Of a stretch of 64,000 nt of DNA, positions 10,554 through 19,891 are shown piece after piece. The notes beneath the pieces are model-generated. The model had not been told where the DNA came from. It was given only the letters and a program-made list of their open reading frames with translations, and did not search any database. The stretch is from the NCBI GenBank assembly GCA_964035575.1, contig OZ037896.1, forward strand, positions 868,001-932,000, written 5' to 3'. Made by a program: the position numbers and the translations under genes. The DNA comes from Rhynchopus sp. YZ270_cl-10 (taxonomy: Eukaryota; Euglenozoa; Diplonemea; Diplonemida; Diplonemidae). How positions within the stretch are numbered: position 1 is the stretch's first letter; each line of letters begins with the position of its first letter.

Positions 10554-12956
10554 TCAGTGGGACAGGTTTTCGAGAGGGATCACCTCCGTGGCACCGCTGG
10601 GCAGGGTCCACTTCAGGTCCAGCCAGGCCTTCCCCCTGCGCTCAAAGAAGTGGATCTTCATGGGGTGCGAGCCTGCAGAGAGCCACAGCGTCGTAGACCT
10701 TGTCCTTGCCCCGTGGGTGCCGCCGTTCTCAATCTCCTTCTCACCGTCAAGCCACAGGCGCGACCCGTCGTCCGACGTCAGGTGCAGCTTGTACTCGCCC
10801 GCAACAGCCACCTCCAAGGCGCCCTCCAGCTCCGCAGCGAAGTCCTCCGCCAGCGACCCGTCAATATCCGTCCACATGCTGTCCGCAAACTCGACACGCT
10901 CCGCCACAACGGCAAAGTCCGGCATCAGTGCGTCGAAGTCAGGGAAGTCGAACATGTCGCCACCGGGCTTGTAGATCGACATCGCCAGGCCAGGCCTGTT
11001 GGCGGGTGTCGGTGGCAGGGGTACCGGTGCCGGTGCCGATGTTGCCGGTGCGCGGGTCTTTGGTGCGTCTGTTGCTGGTGCGCGGGTCTTCGGTGCCTGG
11101 GTTGCTGGTGCGCGAGTCCTCGGTGTTGCAGTGTCGGGCACCGGGACAGGTGTCGGGACAGCAGTGCGAGGCACAGGTGGGGCAGGTGGGACAGACACAG
11201 ACGATGTGGGGCAGTGCACCTTGAACTCGTCGAGCCACCCGTTCCCGAAGAAGATCGCCCTCGTGAGCCCACCAGCACAGCCCGAGGACATGGTGGCGGT
11301 CGAGCTCAGGTAGTCGCCGTCCACAAGCACCCGGTATGTCATGGCTGTCCAGTCCATCTCCACCTTCACAGCGTAGAACCTGTCTGCTGCCGGCGCAGTG
11401 TTCGCCACCAGGCTGTTTCCAACACGCCACTGCCCGTTCGAGTAGCGCTGCACAATCGCACACGTCGTGGAGCCAGTGCGCAGGTACACGGCAGGCCACT
11501 GCTGCGTGCTCCCACCCATCGCAGACATGTGGAACGAGACTGTCTCTGCCTCGCTGGCAGCAAAGTCCGTCCAGGCCACGCCACGCGACGACGACCCCTC
11601 CTCACCCGCACGCATGCTTGCGCCCCCCGCCACAAACACAGACGAGTCCTCCGTCACCGCACCATACGCCGTCCACGTCAGCTCCCCGTCAAACGGGTGC
11701 AGCACGTCCGCAGGGCACGTCACCGTCCCGCTGCAGTCGGGACCTGCGTACCCAGACGCACACTGGCACGGCGTCAGGACGTCCTCAACACACGTCCCGC
11801 GTCCGCTGCACACGTTCGGGTCGTTCGCCCCAATCCCAAAGCACAGGGTGTTGGCGTCCGCCACACGCACGCGCACCGCGCACGTTGTCGACGGCCCGTC
11901 CGTCCCAGTGAAGGTCGCACTCAGTGTGAAGGTCTGCCCCGCAACAGCGGCAGACGGCGTGAACGTGAGCTCCGTGAAGCCCATGTTCCACAGGTTGCTC
12001 CCGGACGCACGCGAGTACGCAATCTGCCCTGCAGGCGCCGTCGTCCCCGCGTACGACACAACAACGGACTCCGAGGATTTGTACATCACGTTGAAGTCCA
12101 GGTTCCACGCCTTCGAGTGTGGGATCAGGTGCGTCTCTGTCACGTCAATCGACGGCATGCACGTTGGGCGTGCGTAGTTCGCAGAGCACCCGTTGTACAT
12201 GAACTGGATTGCCGCCACGTCCCCGCTGCTCAGCGACGAGCGCTGTCCAATCGGCTGCGGCGCGATGATGGTTGGGCCGTTCCCGTTCGAGAACGCTGTC
12301 GAGTAGTAGTGCATGATCGAGGAGTAGTCGTACGCCCCCAGGTCGCGCCCACTTGAGCTCATCGAGTTGAAGTTGCTCGCGTAGCCTGACTGCACCGCAG
12401 TCAGATCCACCACCACGTATTCATCACGGTCCTTGCGCATCTGCTCGTGCACCAGCCCCAGCGAGTGCCCAATCTCGTGGATCGTCGACCCTGTCGAACA
12501 CGCAGCCGCAAGGTTGATTGTGTTCACGTACGCCCCGTACGTCCCCACAGGCGAGGTGCAGGCGCCCCCCGCAATGAACTTGATGTAGGGCAGCGCACAG
12601 CCCTCCGCACTCGTGCACTTTGTGAAGCGGATGCAGGTCTTCGCCTCCCACTCTGCGATAGCACCGAGGACACGCACGTCGTCTGCCGCCATCGGCGTTG
12701 CGCCCTCTGCGTTCACCGCCTCTGTCTCGATGTAGTAGCGCACCTGCCCCAACGGGAACAGCGACGACTGGCGTGTCAGCGACGATGCTGAGAGCGCTTT
12801 CCCGCTGCGCCCCTCCCCACGCGGCACCTGGATGTCGCCCTCCACAATGTCGTAGTCATTGTCGCCGTGGCTGTGGCTGTCGTACCGCACTGCTCCAGAC
12901 GGCACCGACGCACACAGCAGCAACAGCGGCAGCGGCAGCATGTGGCTCACGTGCAT
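10554..12956 (-). CDS. Secreted astacin-PA14 metalloprotease (copy 3)
   Basis: Third identical 800-residue astacin-PA14 protein, with intact zinc site and Met-turn and the same domain order. In the direction of transcription its downstream region is the unit 3 spacer with the 45-copy hexamer tract. Its upstream side is the left part of unit 4, which the retroelement at 13801 interrupts about 850 nt from the start codon. If the shared spacer carries the promoter, the insertion separates only its far part (inference). Confidence 0.92.
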   Translation of the reverse strand: MHVSHMLPLPLLLLCASVPSGAVRYDSHSHGDNDYDIVEGDIQVPRGEGRSGKALSASSLTRQSSLFPLGQVRYYIETEAVNAEGATPMAADDVRVLGAIAEWEAKTCIRFTKCTSAEGCALPYIKFIAGGACTSPVGTYGAYVNTINLAAACSTGSTIHEIGHSLGLVHEQMRKDRDEYVVVDLTAVQSGYASNFNSMSSSGRDLGAYDYSSIMHYYSTAFSNGNGPTIIAPQPIGQRSSLSSGDVAAIQFMYNGCSANYARPTCMPSIDVTETHLIPHSKAWNLDFNVMYKSSESVVVSYAGTTAPAGQIAYSRASGSNLWNMGFTELTFTPSAAVAGQTFTLSATFTGTDGPSTTCAVRVRVADANTLCFGIGANDPNVCSGRGTCVEDVLTPCQCASGYAGPDCSGTVTCPADVLHPFDGELTWTAYGAVTEDSSVFVAGGASMRAGEEGSSSRGVAWTDFAASEAETVSFHMSAMGGSTQQWPAVYLRTGSTTCAIVQRYSNGQWRVGNSLVANTAPAADRFYAVKVEMDWTAMTYRVLVDGDYLSSTATMSSGCAGGLTRAIFFGNGWLDEFKVHCPTSSVSVPPAPPVPRTAVPTPVPVPDTATPRTRAPATQAPKTRAPATDAPKTRAPATSAPAPVPLPPTPANRPGLAMSIYKPGGDMFDFPDFDALMPDFAVVAERVEFADSMWTDIDGSLAEDFAAELEGALEVAVAGEYKLHLTSDDGSRLWLDGEKEIENGGTHGARTRSTTLWLSAGSHPMKIHFFERRGKAWLDLKWTLPSGATEVIPLENLSH

Positions 12957-13800
12957 TGGGACTTGTCAGGATGTGTTCTAGTCTAGGCGCAACTCTCGGC
13001 AAAAAAGCTGCTGCTGCTGCTGCTGTAGCTGCTGTTGTGCTGCACGGTCTTTGTTGTGTTTCGTTTAAAATCTGGGTACAATGTGGGTAAGTGAGTGAGA
13101 GAAACTAAGAAGGGCGGGTGCGGTGGTGTGGGGAATATACAAACAACACAACAGCGGGGTGGTAGTTTTTGTTTTTGCATTTGCATTTTTTTTAAAATGT
13201 TGGCTTTTACACCAGCAGCTGGAAGCCCTCAGTGCTGCCCCCCCTCCACACCTGCCCCCACATTATTCCTCGCGTGATGAGCAAACACCCCACAAAGGAC
13301 AGAGCGGGCAAATGGAGGGGGGTGAGCAATGGGGAGGGGGCAACCATTTTTCAGGGAAAAGAAAAAGAAACAGAAACAGAAAAATATAGAAACAAAACAA
13401 TGGCCAAGTTTCACTCAGGTGTCGCTTATCGGTGGTTCGGGCGCACAGCGTGGTGAAAATACCTTCTTTCTTTCCTTATTTCTTTCTTTCCTCTGGGAAA
13501 CCACAATGCAGCGCACCGAGGTGCTAAAAAAAAACAGACACATATTGCAAAAAAACTCGGCCATCAGCGATAAGAAAACAGATGCTTCTTGGAGTAAGCC
13601 CCCGGACCAGAAGAAGGCTGTCGTAATGACAACACTTCCCCCTGTTTCCGTTTGTGTGTGAGAGCTCACTTGTGACGCTAGTTAAAGGGAATGCCGCACA
13701 CTATGGCGCACGAAGTGCATTGACAGTGCAGACAGACATCCCGAGCAGGAAAAGGGGTCCTGCAGCAAAGTGAACAAGAATTTTCATAGATAAAAATAAA

Positions 13801-13856
13801 ATATATCCGTTTCGCTTGATCAGATCTCGACCGTTTGTTGCATTGCACGCTTCCAC
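13801..13856 (-). repeat. Split direct repeat B2 (outer 3' end of the retroelement)
   Basis: 56 bp starting ATATATCCGTTTCGCTTGAT and ending CGCTTCCAC, the same as 14138-14193. Confidence 0.9.
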
Positions 13857-13865
13857 CTGCCGACA

Positions 13866-13917
<52 letters not shown>

Positions 13918-13919
<2 letters not shown>

Positions 13920-14137
13920 AAAAAATTGATTGTTTCCAGCACACGCGGACTGTGTCAGTGTGTGATGGTATATGATTATTGCCTGAAGTACAGAAAATGG
14001 GAGTGTCGGTGGCGGAGCACAAAAGAGGTAAAATGAAAAACATATCGGGTGGGGTCTCTGATCTAATCTGTGCGACGAATATATTTCCCCTAACACGCCA
14101 TGTTTGGCCAGGGCCTCTCCAGCGCGTCAGTTGCAAA
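13918..14137 (-). repeat. Split direct repeat A2 (internal)
   Basis: 220 bp matching 18392-18611, bounded on the outer side by a roughly 50-base T tract (13869-13917, poly-A on the coding strand). Its inner edge abuts B1 directly, giving TTGCAAA/ATATATCC, which is what joining the element's two outer ends would give. Confidence 0.9.
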
Positions 14138-14193
14138 ATATATCCGTTTCGCTTGATCAGATCTCGACCGTTTGTTGCATTGCACGCTTCCAC
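14138..14193 (-). repeat. Split direct repeat B1 (internal)
   Basis: 56 bp copy of the outer 3' end, lying just downstream of the RT-RNase H frame. Confidence 0.9.
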
Positions 14194-14261
14194 TCAGGAC
14201 CCTAAGGACCCTCGGATCGAAGGGACGCCGCGCGAACGATGGATGGGATTACGCTCCGCTG

Positions 14262-16784
14262 CTAAACCGGTAGTGTGATCGGGTAGTCTGCCACGCCTCT
14301 CGTATACTTGTCTGCTCTTTGCTCCAACGTCGGTACCCATTCACATGCGACTTGGATGCGGGCGCCGGCCGCTAGGGTGAAAAGTTCGGCGATCACGAAA
14401 TTTGAGCGGTAGTCTGAAGAGTGGCCCCTCTGGAGGCTGTGTACAGCCGGGAGGTTGTCGACCATCAGCCTGAGTCGCGTAGTATGTACCGATCTTGTCG
14501 CAAGTGCTACGGCCTGCTTTGCCGCGTAACGTTCCTTTCTGTATATGTGCCAGTGTTCCTGCTCGTTAGAGAAATCCGCCTGTGACACCTGCTGCGGTTC
14601 TGACTCAAGGATCGCCGCCCACGCCTTCGAGGAAGCATCGGACCATGCTGTGATAGATGATGTTGGTCCCCGTTCAATCCATGGATTTTCCTTAATACGT
14701 ATCGTCCTCTCCTTTACTTCCTTCACCACCGAAGGGCGCACTGCTGTAGGCGTGTCCCATGCAGCCGTGTTGTATAAATCTCGAGCGATGTCTCTCATGA
14801 AGCTCAGTGTCGCGGGTAGGAAACATAGAAAAGAGTTTGTAATGTATGAGTGCCACACCATGCCCCCGACCACCTTGTAGATTTCCCTAGGGGTTGCCAT
14901 CCCTCCGGTTACCTTCGCGTGTGCACTATTCGCCAAAAATTTCTTAATCCATTCCGGGTCTGAACGATATATATGATGTCTGAGGTCGAAAGAGACGCCG
15001 AAAGTTTCAAAAAGTTGTGTGGGGACCCCGTAGCCTTTCTCGTCCAAAGTCATCTTCGCGTCCACAGCGTTGCATCGGGAGATGAATTTTTGAAACTGCT
15101 TGGTTGCCTCATCCTCCGTGTCTGCGGTGACAATGAAGTTGTCAATCCACGTGACGCCCTCTGACGGTGGCAACAGTACTCTCGCCGCTCGGTTCGCAAT
15201 GCACGGGGCGAACTTCCACCCCATGCACAAAGCTTTTAGTCTTGTGGTCACGAACTTTCCTCGCTGTGGTGCTACTTTTACCCCGAAGAAGTCCCTGATA
15301 TCTGGGTGCACCGGAAACTGGTAAAACCAGCTCTTCCCGTCTGTATTCACCACCCAGTTGGCTTGTAGAATCTGATGTATCACCTGGGGCATTCGCGGGA
15401 GCCACATGTCCGGTGGGTGCCGCATGCAGTCGTTTAGCTTTCTGCCGTCCAGAACAAACCTTCTCCCTCCCGACTTCTTCTCCACTGTGAATCCATGCAG
15501 TACGACGGTGGGTTCCTGATCCACTTCCTCCAACACGTTATAGTCCTTCAGCGCTTTTAGATGGTGCATGAGATTTCGAGATATCTTTTTCCGGAAATGT
15601 GCGTCGTATCTGACGTTCTCTAGAGCCCCTTCCAGGAACTGCGTGTAAAAGCTTTTTGGATCTGTGATCAGATCAATCACTCCCTGCAGTTCACCTGTCA
15701 CGTCCAACTCCTGCAGCTTTCGCATGTCCATGAAACCGGCGCATATGGGCGCGATGTAGTCGTCTTCTGGAATACCGCGCACACGGGGTGGTCTGCACAG
15801 CTTTCCATTCACCGACACTGCGAGGACATCGTTGTATAGCGCCTCCAAACCCGGCCCCATGTCTTTTTCGTCCTCTGGATTGTAGCGTGTCTTTTCCCCT
15901 GGGATCCATGGTACGCCAGGTATCTTCCCCTGGAGCAAGTACTTCACATGGCTGCCTGCAGCTGCTGCGACATGGTTGCCGTCACGTCCACCCTCTGTAG
16001 TCCCGCTTCTGCGACGTACCGAATCAGAGACTCCGTTGTTTGGTGACGGGTGAGGAGGCATATTTCGTCGAGGGACACCTTCTGTTTCAGGAGGAACTGC
16101 GCAGCCCCTCTTCTCAGTGAGTGCGACGACAGCTCCCTGTTGACTCTCTGTAGTGCGGCTCCGAGTTGGTGCGATGTTATCCCTGGTGGGAACATCAAAC
16201 CTTGCTGATCGCGGACGGCTTGCAGTCGTTGCACTAAAATTTCCTGCGCTGCTTTTGTGAGATGGTGGCCCGTGAAGCGTCCCAGCTGGAAAGGATCTCC
16301 TTTGGTCTCCCTCCAATGCACTGCCACCACTCCGTCTGGTCTGATGGTGATCTCCTGCTTTTTGAGTCGCAGCACGTCCGACGCCCTCCCCGCCGTCACC
16401 CAACACATAGCCAGTGCTAAACGGATCAACGGCTTCTTCTCCAGCTCGATCGCCGATGCAACTTCGGAGGGACGTGCCGGCTTGGCCTGCTTGCCCGGCA
16501 TCAGTGCTCCCATCCTTCGCAGACTCCGACGGTAATCCTGCACCATTTGGGACTCCGCCAGGCGTGCGTCCCCTGTCCGCCGTAACGCCGCCGCCACGTC
16601 CATCGTATACTGCAGCGCCGAACTCTCCGTGACTCCGTCTAAAGACCTTTTCTTTTCCACCCAATATATGAGCGCCACTTCGTGTGATATTGTGCATGCG
16701 TGTTTCTCCTCCCAAGCGTTTTTGAATTCGAAGTATCGCCGACACGTGCTTTGGAGGCTCTTCCAGGAGGACTCCGCTAAGCAT
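14262..16784 (-). CDS. Reverse transcriptase-RNase H frame of the DIRS-order element
   Basis: Open frame of 840 codons. Recognisable reverse transcriptase sequence begins about residue 280, close to where the recombinase frame ends. It includes the GRRFVLDGRKLND and WFYQFPVHPDIRDFFGVK regions typical of DIRS-type enzymes. An RNase H-like domain starting near AWSDASSKAWAAI makes up the last 200 residues. The first roughly 280 codons overlap the recombinase gene in another frame and are probably not translated alone; overlapping frames of this kind are common in the group. Confidence 0.85.
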   Translation of the reverse strand: MLSGVLLEEPPKHVSAILRIQKRLGGETRMHNITRSGAHILGGKEKVFRRSHGEFGAAVYDGRGGGVTADRGRTPGGVPNGAGLPSESAKDGSTDAGQAGQAGTSLRSCIGDRAGEEAVDPFSTGYVLGDGGEGVGRAATQKAGDHHQTRRSGGSALEGDQRRSFPAGTLHGPPSHKSSAGNFSATTASRPRSARFDVPTRDNIAPTRSRTTESQQGAVVALTEKRGCAVPPETEGVPRRNMPPHPSPNNGVSDSVRRRSGTTEGGRDGNHVAAAAGSHVKYLLQGKIPGVPWIPGEKTRYNPEDEKDMGPGLEALYNDVLAVSVNGKLCRPPRVRGIPEDDYIAPICAGFMDMRKLQELDVTGELQGVIDLITDPKSFYTQFLEGALENVRYDAHFRKKISRNLMHHLKALKDYNVLEEVDQEPTVVLHGFTVEKKSGGRRFVLDGRKLNDCMRHPPDMWLPRMPQVIHQILQANWVVNTDGKSWFYQFPVHPDIRDFFGVKVAPQRGKFVTTRLKALCMGWKFAPCIANRAARVLLPPSEGVTWIDNFIVTADTEDEATKQFQKFISRCNAVDAKMTLDEKGYGVPTQLFETFGVSFDLRHHIYRSDPEWIKKFLANSAHAKVTGGMATPREIYKVVGGMVWHSYITNSFLCFLPATLSFMRDIARDLYNTAAWDTPTAVRPSVVKEVKERTIRIKENPWIERGPTSSITAWSDASSKAWAAILESEPQQVSQADFSNEQEHWHIYRKERYAAKQAVALATRSVHTTRLRLMVDNLPAVHSLQRGHSSDYRSNFVIAELFTLAAGARIQVACEWVPTLEQRADKYTRGVADYPITLPV

Positions 16785-16894
16785 CGGGCGAGGGTTGTCT
16801 GGGTCGATTGAATTATTGTATTTTCCTGTTTGTTTGTGAGGGGGGTCTCGTGTTGTCGTTTTCTGCCTCTTTCGCTGGGGGGAGGAAAGAGCAT
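15944..16894 (-). CDS. Tyrosine recombinase of the retroelement
   Basis: 316 residues. The C-terminal half has the phage-integrase-like catalytic layout: an Arg region in TAGRASDVLRL, SSHSLRRGAAQFLL, then TRHQTTESLIRYV with the late His and the Tyr. This enzyme replaces an integrase in DIRS, Ngaro and PAT elements and inserts a circular cDNA by site-specific recombination, which agrees with the lack of a target duplication here. The frame lies between the gag-like and RT frames. Confidence 0.88.
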   Translation of the reverse strand: MLFPPPSERGRKRQHETPLTNKQENTIIQSTQTTLARCLAESSWKSLQSTCRRYFEFKNAWEEKHACTISHEVALIYWVEKKRSLDGVTESSALQYTMDVAAALRRTGDARLAESQMVQDYRRSLRRMGALMPGKQAKPARPSEVASAIELEKKPLIRLALAMCWVTAGRASDVLRLKKQEITIRPDGVVAVHWRETKGDPFQLGRFTGHHLTKAAQEILVQRLQAVRDQQGLMFPPGITSHQLGAALQRVNRELSSHSLRRGAAQFLLKQKVSLDEICLLTRHQTTESLIRYVAEAGLQRVDVTATMSQQLQAAM

Positions 16895-16909
16895 CTGCGC
16901 GTAGGGCAG

Positions 16910-17953
16910 TCAGTTCTTCCCCCCGCGTCCCCCCTTTCCCTGGTTCTCGGTGCGTCGATCGTTGGTGCGGTCGTAGTCCCTCTTCCTGTCGTTTTGGTTT
17001 GTGTCCCCTCGGTAACCCCCCGTAGTGCCTCGGTCGTTGTTTCGGTTGTTCTCCTTCTTTTTATTCTTCCCCGCCTCTACCAACTGCTCCAACATACGTG
17101 CCTGCAGCTGCACGGTGAAAGCTTCGGGGAGATAGCCGTTTGCCCTCTTCTCGTACGTCAGACGGATGTTCCTGCCGTATATGCCCAGATGGGTGGAGGC
17201 GGACATGGTCACCACTACCTTGTGCAACATCGTCATCGTCCCCCCGTTGTCTGCTGGGTTTGGTTTTAAAGCGTTTAGAGTGGTGTCGAGGAAATCGAAA
17301 TTGCGTCTCATCTCTACCTCGTGCTCGCGGGCGAAATCAAGGTTTGAGGGCAATGCGTATTCTTTGAAAACTTTGCTGACTTCCGTCCTGATTAGTGTCT
17401 TCACCTGGGGTACGTGTACGTTTTTCCATGTCCCGACCACCTCTGCATGGAAACCTTGGGGTAATGCGAGGTTTCGCTGTTCCTCCAACGCCGTCATCCT
17501 GCCGTTCAACGCAACCATCTGGTCCCTCATCTGCATCAGGATCACCATCATGTCCTGCTGTGGTGCGATCTGTGGTTGTTGCTGCTGTTGTGCTGCGTTC
17601 TGTTGTGCTGGGATATCCGGTGCCGGGTCAGAAGCGTTGCTCACGGCGTCGTCCAGTGGGATCGCGAAAGCGCGTATCCACTCACACACTGGACACGACC
17701 ACCCCAACTCCAGAATGCCATCCGTGAACTCCGTGCGTGTTTGGCCCTGCGGGAGTACGTTGCGGATGCATGTCACCGTAGTGCGGTGGCCGCAGCGCCA
17801 GCAGTTTGCGCCTCCTCCGTGCACCGTGGCGCAGCTCGGGAACACGCATCCTGCCGCCGCCTCAGCCGGCTGCCCCTCTGCTCTGCCCACCTCCACCTGC
17901 GCCCACTCAACGTCGTGCGCGTTGGCGGGGAAGTCGTCCCGGGTAAGGGCCAT
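16910..17953 (-). CDS. Gag-like protein of the retroelement
   Basis: 347 residues, the first frame of the element. The N-terminal 90 residues hold paired Cys/His knuckles (CWRCGH, CPVCEW) suggesting a zinc-ribbon-type nucleic-acid-binding unit. A Gln/Pro-rich stretch and a helical middle section follow. The tail is rich in Arg, Asn, Asp and Gly (NNDRGTTGGYRGDTNQNDRK), typical of RNA-binding ends. Called gag-like from position and composition; I do not recognise a specific capsid fold. Confidence 0.65.
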   Translation of the reverse strand: MALTRDDFPANAHDVEWAQVEVGRAEGQPAEAAAGCVFPSCATVHGGGANCWRCGHRTTVTCIRNVLPQGQTRTEFTDGILELGWSCPVCEWIRAFAIPLDDAVSNASDPAPDIPAQQNAAQQQQQPQIAPQQDMMVILMQMRDQMVALNGRMTALEEQRNLALPQGFHAEVVGTWKNVHVPQVKTLIRTEVSKVFKEYALPSNLDFAREHEVEMRRNFDFLDTTLNALKPNPADNGGTMTMLHKVVVTMSASTHLGIYGRNIRLTYEKRANGYLPEAFTVQLQARMLEQLVEAGKNKKKENNRNNDRGTTGGYRGDTNQNDRKRDYDRTNDRRTENQGKGGRGGKN

Positions 17954-18286
17954 GTTGGCGGTTTGAAAAAGGGCTCGTGGTCCCTAGGCTCGTGGTCCTG
18001 AAAAAGGGCTCGTAGTCCCGTGGCTTACAAGCCTAATTATTATTGATGTCCGCTTTTCGTCTTTTTCCTGCTCGTATTTGGCTCACAGGCCGTATTATTA
18101 TTGGTGTCCGCTTTTCTTTTCTTTTCTGCTAGTATCGGGGCCGGATTATTATTGATGTCCGCTTTTCGTCCTTCTTCTGCTAGTACTGGTCCACAGCCGA
18201 ATTATTATTATTGATGTCCGCTTTTTCGTGCACAAATTTGGGTCTCTCTGCTGTTGCTTGTAGAAATATTTTTGTCCGCGTGTGCT

Positions 18287-18330
<44 letters not shown>

Positions 18331-18391
18331 AAAACTTGGTTGTTTTAGTGTAGACACCCGAAGATGAACTCCACTATAATTTTTTTTTTTT

Positions 18392-18611
18392 TGAAAAAAT
18401 TGATTGTTTCCAGCACACGCGGACTGTGTCAGTGTGTGATGGTATATGATTATTGCCTGAAGTACAGAAAATGGGAGTGTCGGTGGCGGAGCACAAAAGA
18501 GGTAAAATGAAAAACATATCGGGTGGGGTCTCTGATCTAATCTGTGCGACGAATATATTTCCCCTAACACGCCATGTTTGGCCAGGGCCTCTCCAGCGCG
18601 TCAGTTGCAAA
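18392..18611 (-). repeat. Split direct repeat A1 (outer 5' end of the retroelement)
   Basis: 220 bp matching 13918-14137. On the inner side come a short T tract, a copy of the dispersed TAGTG-CACT motif (18331-18380), and a second T tract (18292-18329). The remaining 18012-18235 is leader-like sequence with repeated TTATTATTGATGTCCGCTTTT phrases and no frame I can support. Confidence 0.88.
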
Positions 18612-18818
18612 AAATAAATAAAATAGGCTGGTAAAACGTCTTGAAAAGGAAAACGAAAAAAGAAAAAAGAAAAAAAATATCAACTGTCTTGTGTGTGTGG
18701 GGAAGAGGGTGAGTGATATATCTTCCACCACAGAAAGACAAGAAACGAGGGAAGCAATGTGGGATGTATAAAAAGCGCATATGAGCGAAGTCTTGTGACG
18801 CAGAGGAGGCCCTGTGTG

Positions 18819-19130
18819 TCTCCCTCTCCCTCTCCCCTCTCCCTCTCCCTCTCCCTCTCCCTCTCCCTCTCCCTCTCCCTCTCCCTCTCCCTCTCCCTCT
18901 CCCTCTCCCTCTCCCTCTCCCTCTCCCTCTCCCTCTCCCTCTCCCTCTCCCTCTCCCTCTCCCTCTCCCTCTCCCTCTCCCTCTCCCTCTCCCTCTCCCT
19001 CTCCCTCTCCCTCTCCCTCTCCCTCTCCCTCTCCCTCTCCCTCTCCCTCTCCCTCTCCCTCTCCCTCTCCCTCTCCCTCTCCCTCTCCCTCTCCCTCTCC
19101 CTCTCCCTCTCCCTCTCCCTCTCCCTCTCC
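18819..19130 (+). repeat. (CCCTCT)n microsatellite, about 50 copies
   Basis: Longest of the four hexamer tracts, about 200 bp to the right of the retroelement. It has one interruption near its left end (CTCCCCTCTCC). Confidence 0.93.
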
Positions 19131-19891
19131 CCTCTCCCTCCCTCCTTCTCTCTCTAACCCAACCTGTGCAGGCCGGGTAGAGATGCTCACTTAAGAGAGA
19201 GGAGAGAGAGAAGCCCTCCTGTTCTCTGCAGAAGTGTGGTTGTCCTTCCCCTTTTCGAGGGGCGGCACACACGCACACGCCAGGATGGCAACACTTGAAC
19301 GAACAAGGTCTGCCTGCCTGCCAGTGTGGGGTGTGTTGCTACATGTTGCGCGTGTCGAATCATAAAAAAGGTAAAAGGTAGTAAGGGAACAAAAGAACCT
19401 TTGGAAATGCGCAAGCAGCAATTGCAGACGCAGACACCAAAGTAAAAGCTAAAATAAAAATAACCTGGTGCAGCCTGAAAGCCAGTCTTTACAAAGTCTT
19501 CACAGAGTCTCTACCCGGAAATCTGTTGTTTTCCGTGCGTTTTTTAAACTGTTGCAAAGTCTTTGTATACACATTTGGTCTTCCGTAACACCACAGTCAA
19601 CTGGGGGGGGAAAAAACGAAATAAAAGGAAAAGAAAAGAAAATATAATAAAATAAGTCGAAGCGTGGAAATAAATGGATGTGCAGACAAAAAGTGGAATA
19701 TAATAAATTCAGTTTTCATTTTCAAGTGGAATATAAGGGGGAAAAATACAAGAAGAACCCATCAAATAAAAATTGAGGTTTGGAAGGAAAAATGAAAAAC
19801 AAGAAACGATCATAATAGTTTGGGGAAAACAAAACAAAACAAAACAAAAACCAACTTCTACAGAAATTGCAGAACAGTCAGTGTGGTCAGG

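Larger units (their letters stand above)
8628..13117. repeat. Tandem array unit 3
   Basis: 4490 bp. Identical in layout to units 1 and 2, with a long hexamer tract. The spacer (8628-10553) has no gene I can support. Confidence 0.92.
13801..18611 (-). mobile_element. Tyrosine-recombinase retroelement, DIRS order, PAT/Ngaro-like; looks whole
   Basis: A 4811-bp element on the minus strand with a gag-like frame, a tyrosine recombinase frame and a reverse transcriptase-RNase H frame. The ends are split direct repeats. In coding direction the order is A1 (18611-18392), genes, B1 (14193-14138), A2 (14137-13918), poly-A tract, B2 (13856-13801), with A1=A2 (220 bp) and B1=B2 (56 bp) by eye. It sits between TAAAAATAAA and AAATAAATAAAATAGG of the unit 4 spacer, which are contiguous in unit 3 (9301-9326). 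No target duplication is therefore visible, as expected for recombinase-mediated integration. The coding frames are open and the repeat copies match closely, so it is young and looks whole. Confidence 0.9.

Noticed and set aside
13678-14193. Minus-strand open frames across the retroelement's 3' repeats with a Lys run
   Set aside because: The Lys run is the poly-A tract; the frame crosses repeat boundaries and has no domain.
912-19130. (CCCTCT)n as telomeric repeat
   Set aside because: The unit is not a known telomere repeat and the tracts are interstitial, at the same place in each unit.
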